DNA of 37,820 bases from Mesorhizobium temperatum (GTDB lineage: Bacteria > Pseudomonadota > Alphaproteobacteria > Rhizobiales > Rhizobiaceae): contig NZ_NPKJ01000039.1 in NCBI RefSeq assembly GCF_002284575.1, positions 1 through 37,820 of the forward strand, in the 5' to 3' direction. Shown one piece after another: positions 16,376-25,178 of this stretch. Made by a program: the position numbers and the translations under genes. The notes beneath the pieces are model-generated. The model saw only the letters and a program-made list of their open reading frames with translations, had not been told where the DNA came from and did no database searches. Each line of letters starts with the position of its first letter. The first letter of the stretch is position 1.

Positions 16376-18535
16376 ATGAACTCGAATTTGAAATGTTTGG
16401 CCCAAGCAACTGCCATCGCCTTGCTCTGGACGGTCACCGCTACGACGGCGGACGAAGGTATGTGGATGCCGGGCCAGACTGCGGAAGTGGGCGCGGCCAT
16501 GCGCGCGGATGGGCTCCAGATCGATCCCGCCCAGCTGCGCCGTCTGGACGCTGACCCGCTCAACGCGATCGTATCACTGGGCGGATGCTCCGCCTCCTTC
16601 GTCAGTCCACAAGGGCTGGTCGCGACCAATCATCACTGCGTGTTCGGATCGATCCAGTACAACAGCAAGGAGGGCCAGGACTATCTCACAAACGGCTTTC
16701 TGGCGAAGAGCCTGGGTGAAGAATTGCCCGCGGCGCCCGGCAGCCGCATCTATGTGATCGAGGATATGCGGGATGTGACCGCCGGCATGCTCAAGGGCGT
16801 TTCGGACAAGCTGAACGGCTTTGCCCGCAATGAGCGGCTCGACACAAACCGCAAGGCGCTGATCGCCGCATGTGAAGAACAGCCCAATCGCCGCTGCGAC
16901 GTGGGGGCCTATTATGGCGGCGCCTCCTACTATCTCCAGCAGAAGCTCGAAATTCAGGACGTGCGCCTCGTCTATGCGCCCGCGCTCGGCATCGGTAAGT
17001 TCGGCGGCGAAACGGACAATTGGATGTGGCCGCGCCACACAGGCGACTTCGGCTTTTATCGCGCCTATGTCGCTCCTGATGGTTCCTCCCGGCCTTATGC
17101 GCGCGACAATGTGCCTTACCGGCCGAAGAGCTGGCTGCGCATCGCCCGTGAAGGCGTCCAAGAAGGCGATTTCGTGATGGTCGCCGGCTTTCCGGCGACG
17201 ACCAATCGGTTGCGCACCGCCGGCGAAGTCCGGTTCAACTTCGCGCACTACGAACCGCTGCTGCAGCATTTGTTGTCGGACTATGCCGCCCAGATCAAGC
17301 AAGCCACCGTAGGCAATCGCGACGCGCAGATCCGCTACGCCCCCATCCTGCGAGGCGTGGAAAACTACGAGAAGAAGCTGGCGGGCGATCTCGCCGGCGC
17401 CGATGCGATTGGGCTCAACGCTCGCAAGGCCAACGAGGAGAAAGCTTATCGCGACTGGGTCGCTGACGATCCCGCGCGGCAGGCGCGCTATGGCGCAGCA
17501 ATCCGCGAACTGGACGCCGTGGTGGCCGAGAACAGCCGGGCCTCGCTCGAGGGGCTGCGGCAGGCGCTGCTGGACCGCGCGCAAATCCTCTCATCCGCGC
17601 GCACTCTCTATCGCTGGGCGAAGGAGCATGAGAAGCCCGATGAAGACCGCGAAAGCGGCTTTCAGGATCGTGACCGTAACGGGACCGTGGATCAACTGAG
17701 GCAGATCGAACGCGGTTATCTGCCCGACATCGATCGCAAGCTGTTCGAGGCCGCGCTCGATGAATATCGCCGGCTGGACGCAAAGGACCGCGATACTGCG
17801 TTCGAGACCGCTCTGGACCAAATCGGCCTTGACCGACTTTATGCAGACACCAAACTCGCCGACGCGGCCACGCGGCTCGGCTGGCTCGGCAAGCCGGCTG
17901 CTGCCTTCGAGGCGTCGGACGATCCTTTCATCAAGCTGGCGGTGGCGCTCTATCCCGGCGACATAGCTGCGGAGCGCGCGGCGAAGGACCGCGCCGGCCG
18001 CAGGCAAGCGGCGCGCGCGGCCTATATGCAGGGCCTGCGTGCCTATCGGCATGCGATCGGCCGGCCGGTGTATCCCGACGCGAATGGATCGCTGCGCATT
18101 ACCTGGGGCAAGGTGACGGGGCGAACGCGCGACGGGCAGATCTGGACGCCCTTCACCACGGCCGAGGGACTTCTGGCCAAGCACACTGGCAAGGGCGAGT
18201 TCGATGCGCCGGATGCCGCCGTCGCCGCGATCCGGGCCAAGGATTATGGCCCATATGTCGCGCCGGCGCTGGGCACGTTGCCGGTCGACTTCATGTCCAC
18301 GGTCGACATCACCAATGGCAACAGCGGCTCGGCGACGCTGAACGGGCGCGGCGAGTTCGTGGGTCTCGCCTTCGATGGCACGCTCGAGGGCGTGATCTCG
18401 GACTGGGCCCCCGACGCGGACCGCAATCGCAGCATCCATGTCGACAGTCGCTTCATGCTCTGGACCATGGACAAGATCGACGGCGCGGGCCGGTTGCTCA
18501 AGGAAATGGGAGTGCGGCCGGCGTCGCGCTCCTAA
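16376..18535 (+). CDS. S46-family serine dipeptidyl-peptidase (DPP7/DPP11 type)
   Basis: A 719-residue exported peptidase, full length for the family. A signal peptide covers about residues 1-25, and mature DEGMWMPGQ resembles the EGMW start of S46 enzymes. The N-terminal chymotrypsin-like half has the catalytic His in GLVATNHHCVFGS (86-87). The nucleophile is Ser650 in NGNSGSATLNGRGEFVGLAF. The central helical region, about 250-550, caps the active site. S46 enzymes remove dipeptides from peptide N-termini in the periplasm. The gene is intact but surrounded by pseudogenes and has no obvious operon partner. S46 genes are better known in Bacteroidetes, xanthomonads and sphingomonads, so acquisition by transfer is plausible. 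Confidence 0.9.
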   Translation: MNSNLKCLAQATAIALLWTVTATTADEGMWMPGQTAEVGAAMRADGLQIDPAQLRRLDADPLNAIVSLGGCSASFVSPQGLVATNHHCVFGSIQYNSKEGQDYLTNGFLAKSLGEELPAAPGSRIYVIEDMRDVTAGMLKGVSDKLNGFARNERLDTNRKALIAACEEQPNRRCDVGAYYGGASYYLQQKLEIQDVRLVYAPALGIGKFGGETDNWMWPRHTGDFGFYRAYVAPDGSSRPYARDNVPYRPKSWLRIAREGVQEGDFVMVAGFPATTNRLRTAGEVRFNFAHYEPLLQHLLSDYAAQIKQATVGNRDAQIRYAPILRGVENYEKKLAGDLAGADAIGLNARKANEEKAYRDWVADDPARQARYGAAIRELDAVVAENSRASLEGLRQALLDRAQILSSARTLYRWAKEHEKPDEDRESGFQDRDRNGTVDQLRQIERGYLPDIDRKLFEAALDEYRRLDAKDRDTAFETALDQIGLDRLYADTKLADAATRLGWLGKPAAAFEASDDPFIKLAVALYPGDIAAERAAKDRAGRRQAARAAYMQGLRAYRHAIGRPVYPDANGSLRITWGKVTGRTRDGQIWTPFTTAEGLLAKHTGKGEFDAPDAAVAAIRAKDYGPYVAPALGTLPVDFMSTVDITNGNSGSATLNGRGEFVGLAFDGTLEGVISDWAPDADRNRSIHVDSRFMLWTMDKIDGAGRLLKEMGVRPASRS

Positions 18536-18569
18536 GCGGATAGAAAACGTTGGTAAATGTCAGCTGCGC

Positions 18570-19153
18570 ATGTTGCCAATGGACGAGCAGGATGTCGGGG
18601 TCAGCCTCAACCTCGCTCTGCCGGAACATCAGGAGCGGCTGGAGGATGTTCTTGGCGCTACGGCGCTTCTAATCCTCGACAACAGATCCACTTTGGTCAG
18701 CGGGGGCGCGAGAATGATGCCGAAAGCTGGGATACCATGCAAGCTTGGTTCCTAAGACTACGCCGTCGCGGCGTCAGCGTGCTGCTCGTCGAGCATGAAG
18801 GTCGTGGGGGCAATCCGCGTGGGACGAGCAAACGCGAGGACATCCTGGACACCCTCATCAACCTGAAGCGTCCCGATGACTACGACGTCGAAGATGGCGC
18901 AAGATTTGAGGTACATCTTGGCAAGGCGCGCGGCGTGTATGGCGAAGCAGCAAAACCGTTCGAAGCGAAACTCGAGGTCCATGACGGTAAGGCAAGATGG
19001 TCGGTTCGTGCCATCCAGGACCGGGAGTTTGACAAGGTGCAAACGCTTTCCGGGTCAGCTCTGAGCGTCCGTGAAATTGCCGAGGAGACAGGACTAAGCA
19101 AATCCAAGGTCAGCCGGATCCAGGCACAACTGAAGGCCGAGGGAAAGCTATAG
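18570..19153 (+). pseudogene. C-terminal part of a RepA-like AAA ATPase, frameshifted
   Basis: Reads MLPMDEQDVGVSLNLALPEH, then the Walker B strand LLILDNRSTLVSGG. A 1-nt deletion near 18711 follows, then RENDAESWDTMQAWFLRLRR, VLLVEHEGRGGNPRGTSKRE and a C-terminal helix-turn-helix, LSVREIAEETGLSKSKVSRI. This is the hexameric RecA-like ATPase family (plasmid RepA/AAA_25) that usually follows a primase-like domain. The Walker A half is missing. It starts 35 bp after the S46 gene and is followed by an inverted-repeat cluster. Confidence 0.75.
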
Positions 19154-19173
19154 GCGCAATCCGTGCATCTGGA

Positions 19174-19217
19174 CTGTCCCACTGTCCCGATCCCTAGAGA
19201 GTGGGACATTGGGACAG
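19174..19217. repeat. TGTCCCA inverted-repeat cluster after the RepA-like remnant
   Basis: CTGTCCCACTGTCCC (19174-19188) faces GGGACATTGGGACAG (19203-19217), with 14 of 15 positions paired around a 14-base loop. Each arm itself holds two TGTCCC units, which is iteron-like. It could be a terminator hairpin or a remnant of a replication control site. Confidence 0.5.
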
Positions 19218-19324
19218 CTTAACCCCAGATGCATCCAGGCGGGTGGGATTTCGGCGCTGCGACTGACAGATGAGCGCGTTCGTCGTGAGTATTCAAAGAG
19301 CAACAATCTGTTGGTTTCGGACCG

Positions 19325-19926
19325 CTAACTAAGATGGATGCCTCGAGCCTCGAGGCCCTTTTGGCCCTTGGCGTATCGGACAACCACCTTCTGGCCCTCT
19401 TCGAGCCTAGTGAGGCCAGAGCGGGTCAAAACTGATGCGTGAACGAATACATCCTTCCCGCCGCTTTCAAGGCCGATGAAACCGAACCCTTTGTCCGGGT
19501 TGTACCACTTCACGGCGCCGGCGCTCTCATGATCTCCTGCATTTGGGTCCGGTAGTAACGTTCAGGTCCGGCCGAGTTGGGAGTCCGGTGCTGAGCGGGC
19601 GCTCGGCGCCGCCGGTGACCGTCAGCACTTGCGCAACCTGCGCCCTTTTGGGCCAGCCTCGGTCCTGACCTTAAGCCGCATCCCCTCGGAGACATTGTCA
19701 TGTCCGGCAGCTTCCAGCGTCCTAATGTGCAGGTAGGCGTCTGAGCCATCCGTCAGCTAGACGAAACCAAAGCCTTTCTGCGCATTGAACCACAGCACTT
19801 CGGCTTCAACTGAATCCGCGATTGTGGCGGGGGGCGCTGGAAATAGCTGGGTTCCGGACCGTGATCATCGGTTTGGTAGCTGTCGTATTGTTGGCGCCGC
19901 GATTCGCGATGTCGACTTTTGCTCAT
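19325..19926 (-). pseudogene. Dual cold-shock-domain protein, multiply disrupted
   Basis: Rhizobial two-domain cold-shock protein in ruins. The frame begins MSKSRHRESRRQQYDSYQTD at 19926 and shifts near 19818. The first domain reads EVLWFNAQKGFGFV and is cut by TAG at 19757-19759 where a glutamate is expected. It then resumes LTDGSDAYLHIRTLEAAGHD, shifts again after AGPKG near 19650, and meets another in-frame stop near 19528. The second domain, VKWYNPDKGFGFIGLESGGK, then DVFVHASVLTRSGL, is complete to 19325. That last part alone could encode a 60-residue single-domain protein from GTG near 19519, but no good ribosome site was seen. Confidence 0.8.
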
Positions 19927-20161
19927 ACTCGTACCGGCTTATAGGAGAGGCGTAGGAATATCATCCCGATAGCCTCTGATCAACGTGCTGCAGCTTACAT
20001 CGATAGCGCTTACTCGGTCGCCTTAGCAATCGTGGTAGACCAGCGAATTCGCTCGTACTGACGCGAAGAACTGCAGCGATTACAGCTAGATAGCTATGTG
20101 TTAAGATCCGGACAGACCGCAGGCCCTCCGATCGCGCCGCCGCCTGCACGAGAGACAGTCC

Positions 20162-21505
20162 ATGCAGACGGAATCCGCAGGCCATGAAATGGATCCTCCC
20201 TCCCTGCCTGCTGACGTCCGCTCTAAGAGGCGCTCGTCACTTTTGCAGTCACCTGATCAGCTCCAGGCTCACCCTCTTCGACTCGAGGTGGAGTATCGTC
20301 CTGCCACAGCCCTGATCCCATTCGCCAACAACGCCGCACGCACAGCGATGCGCAGGTGGCGCAGATCGCAGCCTCTATTCGTGAGTTCGGCTGGACGAAT
20401 CCCATTCTGGTCGACGGAGCGAACCGCATCATTGCCGGTCACGGACGGCTTTTGGCGGCCAGGAAGCTCGGGATGGGCGAAGTGCCGGTCATCGAGCTGG
20501 CTGGCCTGACCGAGGCGCAGAAACGGGCCCTGATAATTGCCGACAACAAGCTCGCGCTGAACGCCGGGTGGGACACCGAACTGCTGGGTCTCGAACTCGC
20601 CGACTTGGGTGAGCTTGGCTTCGACCTGTCGCTGACCGGCTTCGACGATCTGGAAATTGGCGCGCTGACCAGTGCCGGCACTGAGGGACTGACCGATCCC
20701 GACGACATTCCCGAGGTTCCGGAGCAGCCGACCACCCTCCCTGGGGACGTCTGGATTCTCGGCAGGCACAGGCTGATCTGTGGCGATAGCACCAATGCAG
20801 CCCACGTCGAGCGAGCGCTCGCCGGGGTCAAGCCGCATCTGCTGGTGACGGACCCGCCTTATGGCGTCAGCTATGATCCGGCCTGGCGCGAGCGCTTTGG
20901 TGACGGTGCCAACCTCGCCAAGGGAACGGTGTTGAACGACGATCGTGCCGACTGGCGCGAGGCCTGGGCGCTGTTTCCCGGCGATGTTGCCTATATCTGG
21001 CATGGCCCTGCATGCAGCCACGGTGGCCGCCAACCTCGAAGCGAGCGGCTTTGCCGTCCGCTCGCAGATTATCTGGGACAAGACTCGTTTGGTCATTGAC
21101 CGCGGCGATTACCACTGGCAGCACGAACCGGCCTGGTATGCCGTCAGGAAGGGCAAGAAAGGCCACTGGTCGGGAGATCGCAAACAGACCACTGTATGGG
21201 CCATCCCCCACCGGAAATCCGACACGGGCCACGGCACTCAAAAGCCTGTCGAATGCATGCGACGTCCGATCGAAAACAACTCCTCGCCCGGCCAGGCCAT
21301 CTACGAGCCGTTCTGCGGTTCCGGCACCACGATCATCGCCGCTGAGATGACCGGCCGGTCGTGTTATGCGATCGAACTGAACCCTGCCTATGTCGATGTC
21401 GCGGTTCTTCGCTGGCAGGCGTTCACAGGCGGCGACGCCGCGCTGGAGGGAGATGGCTGCAGTTTTGCCGAGGTCGCAGCCGAGCGGGCGCCGAAGGCTG
21501 CCTGA
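20162..21505 (+). pseudogene. ParB-domain/DNA methyltransferase, two frameshifts
   Basis: Homologue of the phage and mobile-element proteins that join a ParB-like N-terminal domain to an N4/N6 DNA methyltransferase. The first frame reaches VEYRPATALIPFANNA. A 1-nt deletion near 20334 moves to QIAASIREFGWTNPILVDGA with the ParB signature AGHGRLLAARKLG, then the target motif LLVTDPPYGVSY. A 1-nt insertion near 21005 moves to HAATVAANLEASGFAVRSQI and the SAM-binding FCGSGTT, ending at 21505. DPPY before FCGSGT indicates the beta-type order. The two shifts cancel. Its stop overlaps the next ATG (ATGA). Presumed inactive; the N-terminal start is uncertain. Confidence 0.82.
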
Positions 21506-21936
21506 TGGCCCGGCCCAAACATGCAGCCGATGCGTTTCATCGCCGACAGGTGGAGGCCTTGGCCGGCTATGGCGTGCCGGAACCAGATATCGCAGGCATG
21601 ATTGGCATCGATCCCAAGACCCTGCGCAAGCACTACCGCTATGAACTCGACCAGGGTCACACCAAGGCCAACGCCAAGGTTGCCGAAAACCTTTTTCGAA
21701 AAGCCACCGGTGAGGGTCGCGAAGCCGTCACCGCCGCCATCTTCTGGTTGAAGTCGCGAGCTCGCTGGAAGGAGAGGGTCGTTACCGAACACACCAGTGA
21801 ACCACTTCAGGCAATTACGAAGATTGAGCGCATCGTTATCTCGCCACCCGATTGGAAAGCGATCGAAGCGGCGCGTGGGACGGCTCTAGACGATCTCGGC
21901 GAAGAACCTGCTTGGTCGAAGTGGAAGCCGCAATGA
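21505..21936 (+). CDS. Small helix-turn-helix protein, phage-associated (copy 1)
   Basis: A 143-residue protein starting MARPKHAADAFHRRQ. The helix-turn-helix is at about 20-45 (VPEPDIAGMIGIDPKTLRKH). A conserved block KANAKVAENLFRKATGEGRE and AVTAAIFWLKSRARWKE follows, then a Pro/Trp-rich tail. Its start overlaps the methyltransferase stop. Such proteins sit after ParB-methyltransferases in rhizobial prophages, where a terminase small subunit-like DNA-binding role is possible. No terminase large subunit is present. It is paralogous to the next gene. Confidence 0.7.
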   Translation: MARPKHAADAFHRRQVEALAGYGVPEPDIAGMIGIDPKTLRKHYRYELDQGHTKANAKVAENLFRKATGEGREAVTAAIFWLKSRARWKERVVTEHTSEPLQAITKIERIVISPPDWKAIEAARGTALDDLGEEPAWSKWKPQ

Positions 21937-22361
21937 CAGCAAAGGACACCCACTATTCGAAGCCGCACAGCGTGCAGGTTGAGGCAATGGCCGGATATAG
22001 CATCGCGCCATCCGATATTGCTCAGGTGCTCGGCATCGACGTCGAGAGGTTGAAGGCGGATTACCCATCTCAGCTCGACGGTGGTCAAATCAAGGCCAAT
22101 GCACGCGTTGCAGAAAGCCTTTACCGCAAGGCCACCGGGGAAGGACGCGAGGCCGTCACGGCCGCGATCTTTTGGCTGAAGACCCGAGCGCGTTGGAAGG
22201 AAACGTCAGTTCAGGAATATGCGGCCCAGTTGTCTTTCATACGATCTACGAGGAAGCACCGAAGGCCTTGGAAGGGCCAGGAGCCGCGAGGCCGATCGAT
22301 AGGGCAAAGTAGAATCTTCGTCGAAATCAAGTGCTTGGACTTGCTAGTTGAGGCCTTGTGA
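21933..22361 (+). CDS. Small helix-turn-helix protein (copy 2), C-terminus frameshifted
   Basis: A tandem paralogue of the gene before it, overlapping it by four bases. It starts MTAKDTHYSKPHSVQ and has YSIAPSDIAQVLGIDVERLK as the helix-turn-helix, then KANARVAESLYRKATGEGRE and AVTAAIFWLKTRARWKE. After about residue 102 the reading frame seems wrong. A neighbouring frame encodes IYEEAPKALEGPGAARPIDR and stops at 22310-22312, which looks like the original end, so a 1-nt lesion near 22238 has replaced the last 20-30 residues. Function unknown. Confidence 0.6.
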   Translation: MTAKDTHYSKPHSVQVEAMAGYSIAPSDIAQVLGIDVERLKADYPSQLDGGQIKANARVAESLYRKATGEGREAVTAAIFWLKTRARWKETSVQEYAAQLSFIRSTRKHRRPWKGQEPRGRSIGQSRIFVEIKCLDLLVEAL

Positions 22362-22411
22362 GCAAACTGCAAATGGTGGTTTGCAGTTTGAACACCCCGG
22401 GAATTAGCAAC

Positions 22412-23096
22412 ATGCCGAGCGCGGTCGCCTACTATCGGGTCTCCACACAGCGGCAAGGACGTTCAGGCTTGGGCATCGTGGCCCAGCGTGCCGCGGTTGC
22501 CCGCTTTGCCGAGGCCGAGGGCATCGCCATCATCCAGGAGTTCATCGAGGTCGAAACCGGAAAGGGCGCGGATGCTCTTGATCGACGCCCGCAACTGACC
22601 GCTGCCCTCGCCCTTGCCCGGCAGCTCAAATGCCCGGTCGGTTGTGGCGAAGCTAGACCGACTCTCGCGCGATGTTGCCTTCATTGCTGGCCTGATGATC
22701 CAGCGCGTTCCTTTCCATCGTGGCCGAACTCGGTGCTGATGCCGATCCGTTCATGTTGCACCTCTATGCGGCTTTGGCCGAGAAGGAGCGGCGAATGATC
22801 TCGGAACGGACCAAGGCCGCCCTCGCCTCTCGCAAGACCACTGGAATGAAGCTCGGTAATCCGACCAACACAGCGGAAGCTGCAGCGAGAGGTCGGAAGG
22901 TCTCGATCCGGGAGGCTGACAGATTTGCCCAGACCCGATCATCGCCTCCATCCAGCAGTCCGGCATCACCAGCCTGCGTGGCCTGGCCATTGCCCTGAAC
23001 AGCCGCGGCGTTCGAACAGCGCGCAATGGCCGATGGCAGGTGTCGAACGTGCGCAACATTTTGGGGCGGCAAGCTTCTGCGAACTTGCTTTTATAG
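22412..23096 (+). pseudogene. Serine recombinase/resolvase, at least three frameshifts
   Basis: Starts MPSAVAYYRVSTQRQGRSGL, with the catalytic-serine motif YYRVST and GLGIVAQRAAVARFAEAEG. An extra G near 22640 and an extra C near 22713 shift the frame around [37 protein letters not shown] then follows, with the DNA-binding tail split by another lesion near 22935 ([38 protein letters not shown]), ending at 23096. At about 220 residues it would have been a small resolvase-type enzyme. It is probably a former driver of this mobile region. Confidence 0.82.
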
Positions 23097-23334
23097 GCGG
23101 GAATTTGCTGACCAGCATGCCCCCATGGAAGCGATCTTTGATGACCGTTCCAAAGCCGTTGCGCACCCTCGCAGGGTCGTGCGGGCGCTAGTCGGCGTCA
23201 TCGCCCTCAATCTGGCTGGCAATCTCGTTGCCGGCCTCGTGAACGCGGAAGCTTGAACGGCCCGATCTCTAAACGGAAGAAAATCGCCATCGATAGACTC
23301 ACGGCCCGAAGCTGATCGCGCGAATGCGGAGCAG

Positions 23335-23427
23335 TTCGCTGCGAGAGTGGCTGGAAACCAACGCCTACTGCTAGTGCGCGAAATCGACGGAGAGAGCGAA
23401 ACCGACGGGAACGCGTAAGAGCGACCT
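23335..23427 (+). pseudogene. Decayed copy of the small ORF at 31969-32082
   Basis: Contains GAGTGGCTGGAAACCAACGC, as in the intact small ORF. In a shifted frame it ends REIDGESETDGNA before TAA, compared with RAIDEESETDGSA there. A stop and frame change in the middle break it. The remainder of 23097-23450 shows no other gene. Confidence 0.6.
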
Positions 23428-23450
23428 TTTCACGATCAAGCCATGACACC

Positions 23451-23741
23451 TCAGCTAACGCTAACGCGCGCCGACCTGTCGCTTCCTTCGATGGCGATGG
23501 TGCGAGCAATCGGCACCATCGGCAGTTTCAGCTTCTTCGCAATTTGCAGCGCTTTAAGTTCGGCAATCTCGTCATCCCGCCTGGCGATGCGGCTTTCTAG
23601 ATTGGCGATGCGCTCCGTCAAAAAGTAGCGCCCGACTATGAAGCCTCCGCCTCCAAAAAGGACCGCGAACGTGGAAAAGGCTATTGGGTTAGCCAGCACC
23701 AGCGCGGAATTGGTTTGGAGAAAGTCAATCAGGTCCTGCAT
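23451..23741 (-). CDS. Small membrane protein with coiled coil, 96 aa
   Basis: Starts MQDLIDFLQTNSALVLANP. One transmembrane segment lies at about 19-41 (IAFSTFAVLFGGGGFIVGRY), followed by a charged heptad-like stretch, ANLESRIARRDDEIAELKAL (46-65). AAAGGA stands seven bases before the ATG. It is the second gene of a two-gene minus-strand unit, 13 bp after the gene below. Function unknown; a holin- or scaffold-like membrane role in a former phage is possible but unproven. Confidence 0.6.
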   Translation of the reverse strand: MQDLIDFLQTNSALVLANPIAFSTFAVLFGGGGFIVGRYFLTERIANLESRIARRDDEIAELKALQIAKKLKLPMVPIARTIAIEGSDRSARVSVS

Positions 23742-23754
23742 ATTTCATATCCTT

Positions 23755-24216
23755 TCAGTTCCTCGGTAGCTTGTGTACCTCCAGCCTGACCGGTCCGCCC
23801 CTGTCGCAACTCGTGCAGAGCAGCGCCCTCTCGACGGTGCTGAACAGCGCGCCTTTGCCGTAGCGCCTGGCGAGAGCCGGCGCCCTTACCTCCGCATGGT
23901 GCGAGCAGTTTCTGCACCAGGCGCGCAACGTGTGCCATTCGCGGAGATCGCCTAGCGATACGTCTAATCCGGCATGTACACTGCCCTCTACGATGGTTTG
24001 CGGCGCCACAGTCGGCTCGCCGGGCGTGATGATCTTCTCCATGACATGCCGGCTGTTGTAGTGAATCAGGAGCATCCCCGGTCGGCGCCGGATAGCGACT
24101 TGCCATGCAGCTTGGCTGATCGAGCAGTCCGGCGTTCGACAGATTGTCTCGACGAGCGCCTTCTCTTCGCGGTCCCAAACCTCGATCCGGAAATTGTCCT
24201 CCGCTGTTTTCGCCAT
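23755..24216 (-). CDS. Hypothetical protein with C-terminal zinc-binding cysteines, 153 aa
   Basis: Starts MAKTAEDNFRIEVWDREEKA. It has two parts: residues 1-75 resemble a small alpha/beta fold (AAWQVAIRRRPGMLLIHYN), and residues about 100-150 hold two Cys pairs (CRNCSHHAEV and LCTSCDRGG), a probable zinc ribbon. A GTTC-N7-GTTC site (LexA-type) lies 111 bp upstream. It is followed by the small membrane protein gene in an apparent operon. Function unknown; the SOS link is inference. Confidence 0.65.
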   Translation of the reverse strand: MAKTAEDNFRIEVWDREEKALVETICRTPDCSISQAAWQVAIRRRPGMLLIHYNSRHVMEKIITPGEPTVAPQTIVEGSVHAGLDVSLGDLREWHTLRAWCRNCSHHAEVRAPALARRYGKGALFSTVERALLCTSCDRGGPVRLEVHKLPRN

Positions 24217-24326
24217 AGCTTTGCCCGTCGGCGCGGTTGGCGCTTCGCCATCGTTCCTTTCCTACTCAGATCAGAACAGGAATAAGGAACATATTCCTCG
24301 TCCGTCAAGGGCGCCATTGACTCTTT

Positions 24327-24341
24327 GTTCCTATTTCGTTC
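24327..24341. promoter_or_regulatory. LexA/SOS-box-like site GTTC-N7-GTTC
   Basis: GTTCCTATTTCGTTC matches the alphaproteobacterial LexA operator (two GTTC half-sites seven bases apart). It is 111 bp upstream of the minus-strand gene at 24216. The other gene side, 24646 on the plus strand, is 305 bp away. Confidence 0.45.
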
Positions 24342-24645
24342 ACTATTGGCCGGATAGCAACAGGAGGCAGTTCTATCGGGTGAGCCGGGACGTGAATACG
24401 TCTGCTTATGACCGAGTTCCGAAGACAGCCCGCACATGATCGAACCTGCTATGAGAGACGAACTGATCCGCCTTCCGGGTGCAATGGAGCCCGTCACGCG
24501 CCCCGGCATTCAGCACCATAGGTGCGAGCACCCCGATTGCGGCAAGAATGCAGGATGAGGCTTCGCCAAGCCGAGACAGGCGCCCCGTTGGTTCTGCTTC
24601 GAACACCGCGCCGCCGGCGAACGGTATATCTGAAAGGAGACGCCC

Positions 24646-24925
24646 TATGTTCTATATCACGTAAGGAGAGCAGGCCGAGCTCGACGCGATCATTCGCAAG
24701 GAGATGCCTGCCATCGAGCGTGTTGCCAAAAGGGTAGCCAAGCTGCTCAACGGCCTTTCGCCCGAGAGTGCGGTTTATGCGCATACGATGCTGGGCGCCG
24801 AATTGATCGGCAGTCTGATTGAAGACGGAGACACCGCCATCGAACTGTCAAAGCATCTGCAACGCACGACCGAGCGCGAGCTGCGCAAGAACCCAAAGTA
24901 TGCCGGACAGATGCGGGTCAACTGA
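24646..24925 (+). pseudogene. Small hypothetical gene with a nonsense codon at position 6
   Basis: GAAAGGAGACGCCCT directly precedes ATG TTC TAT ATC ACG TAA. After that stop the same frame continues GEQAELDAIIRKEMPAIERV to KPKYAGQMRVN-like sequence, 93 codons in all. Codon 6 was probably CAA or GAA. An internal ATG at 24704 could give a 73-residue protein, but AAGGAG abuts it with no spacing. The stop overlaps the next gene start (TGATG), so reinitiation may keep the pair coupled. Function unknown. Confidence 0.55.
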
Positions 24926-25170
24926 TGATCAATTCGCCCCGACGACAGGACGATTACCCAGACCGCGAGATCGACTGCCAGGAAGCCATGGAACCCGGTT
25001 TTCAGGCGATCGTCGATTGCATGCTGGAGGCAGGCTGGGCGCGCGGCGAGATCATGCGGTCATTGAAGCGTCTCGTCGCGGCGGACAATGTGGCGCAAAA
25101 GGAAAACGCCAAGCTTGAGGCAGAACTTGCCATCATCCGGGCAATGACACGTGCCGGCCGACCGCTCTAG
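24925..25170 (+). CDS. Small hypothetical protein, 81 aa
   Basis: Starts MINSPRRQDDYPDREIDCQE, with its A shared with the preceding TGA. It is mostly helical, with AIVDCMLEAGWARGEIMRSL and an acidic-basic C-terminal helix KENAKLEAELAIIRAMTRAG. No signal or membrane segment. Translationally coupled to the broken gene upstream. Function unknown. Confidence 0.55.
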   Translation: MINSPRRQDDYPDREIDCQEAMEPGFQAIVDCMLEAGWARGEIMRSLKRLVAADNVAQKENAKLEAELAIIRAMTRAGRPL

Positions 25171-25178
25171 GGCACGGC

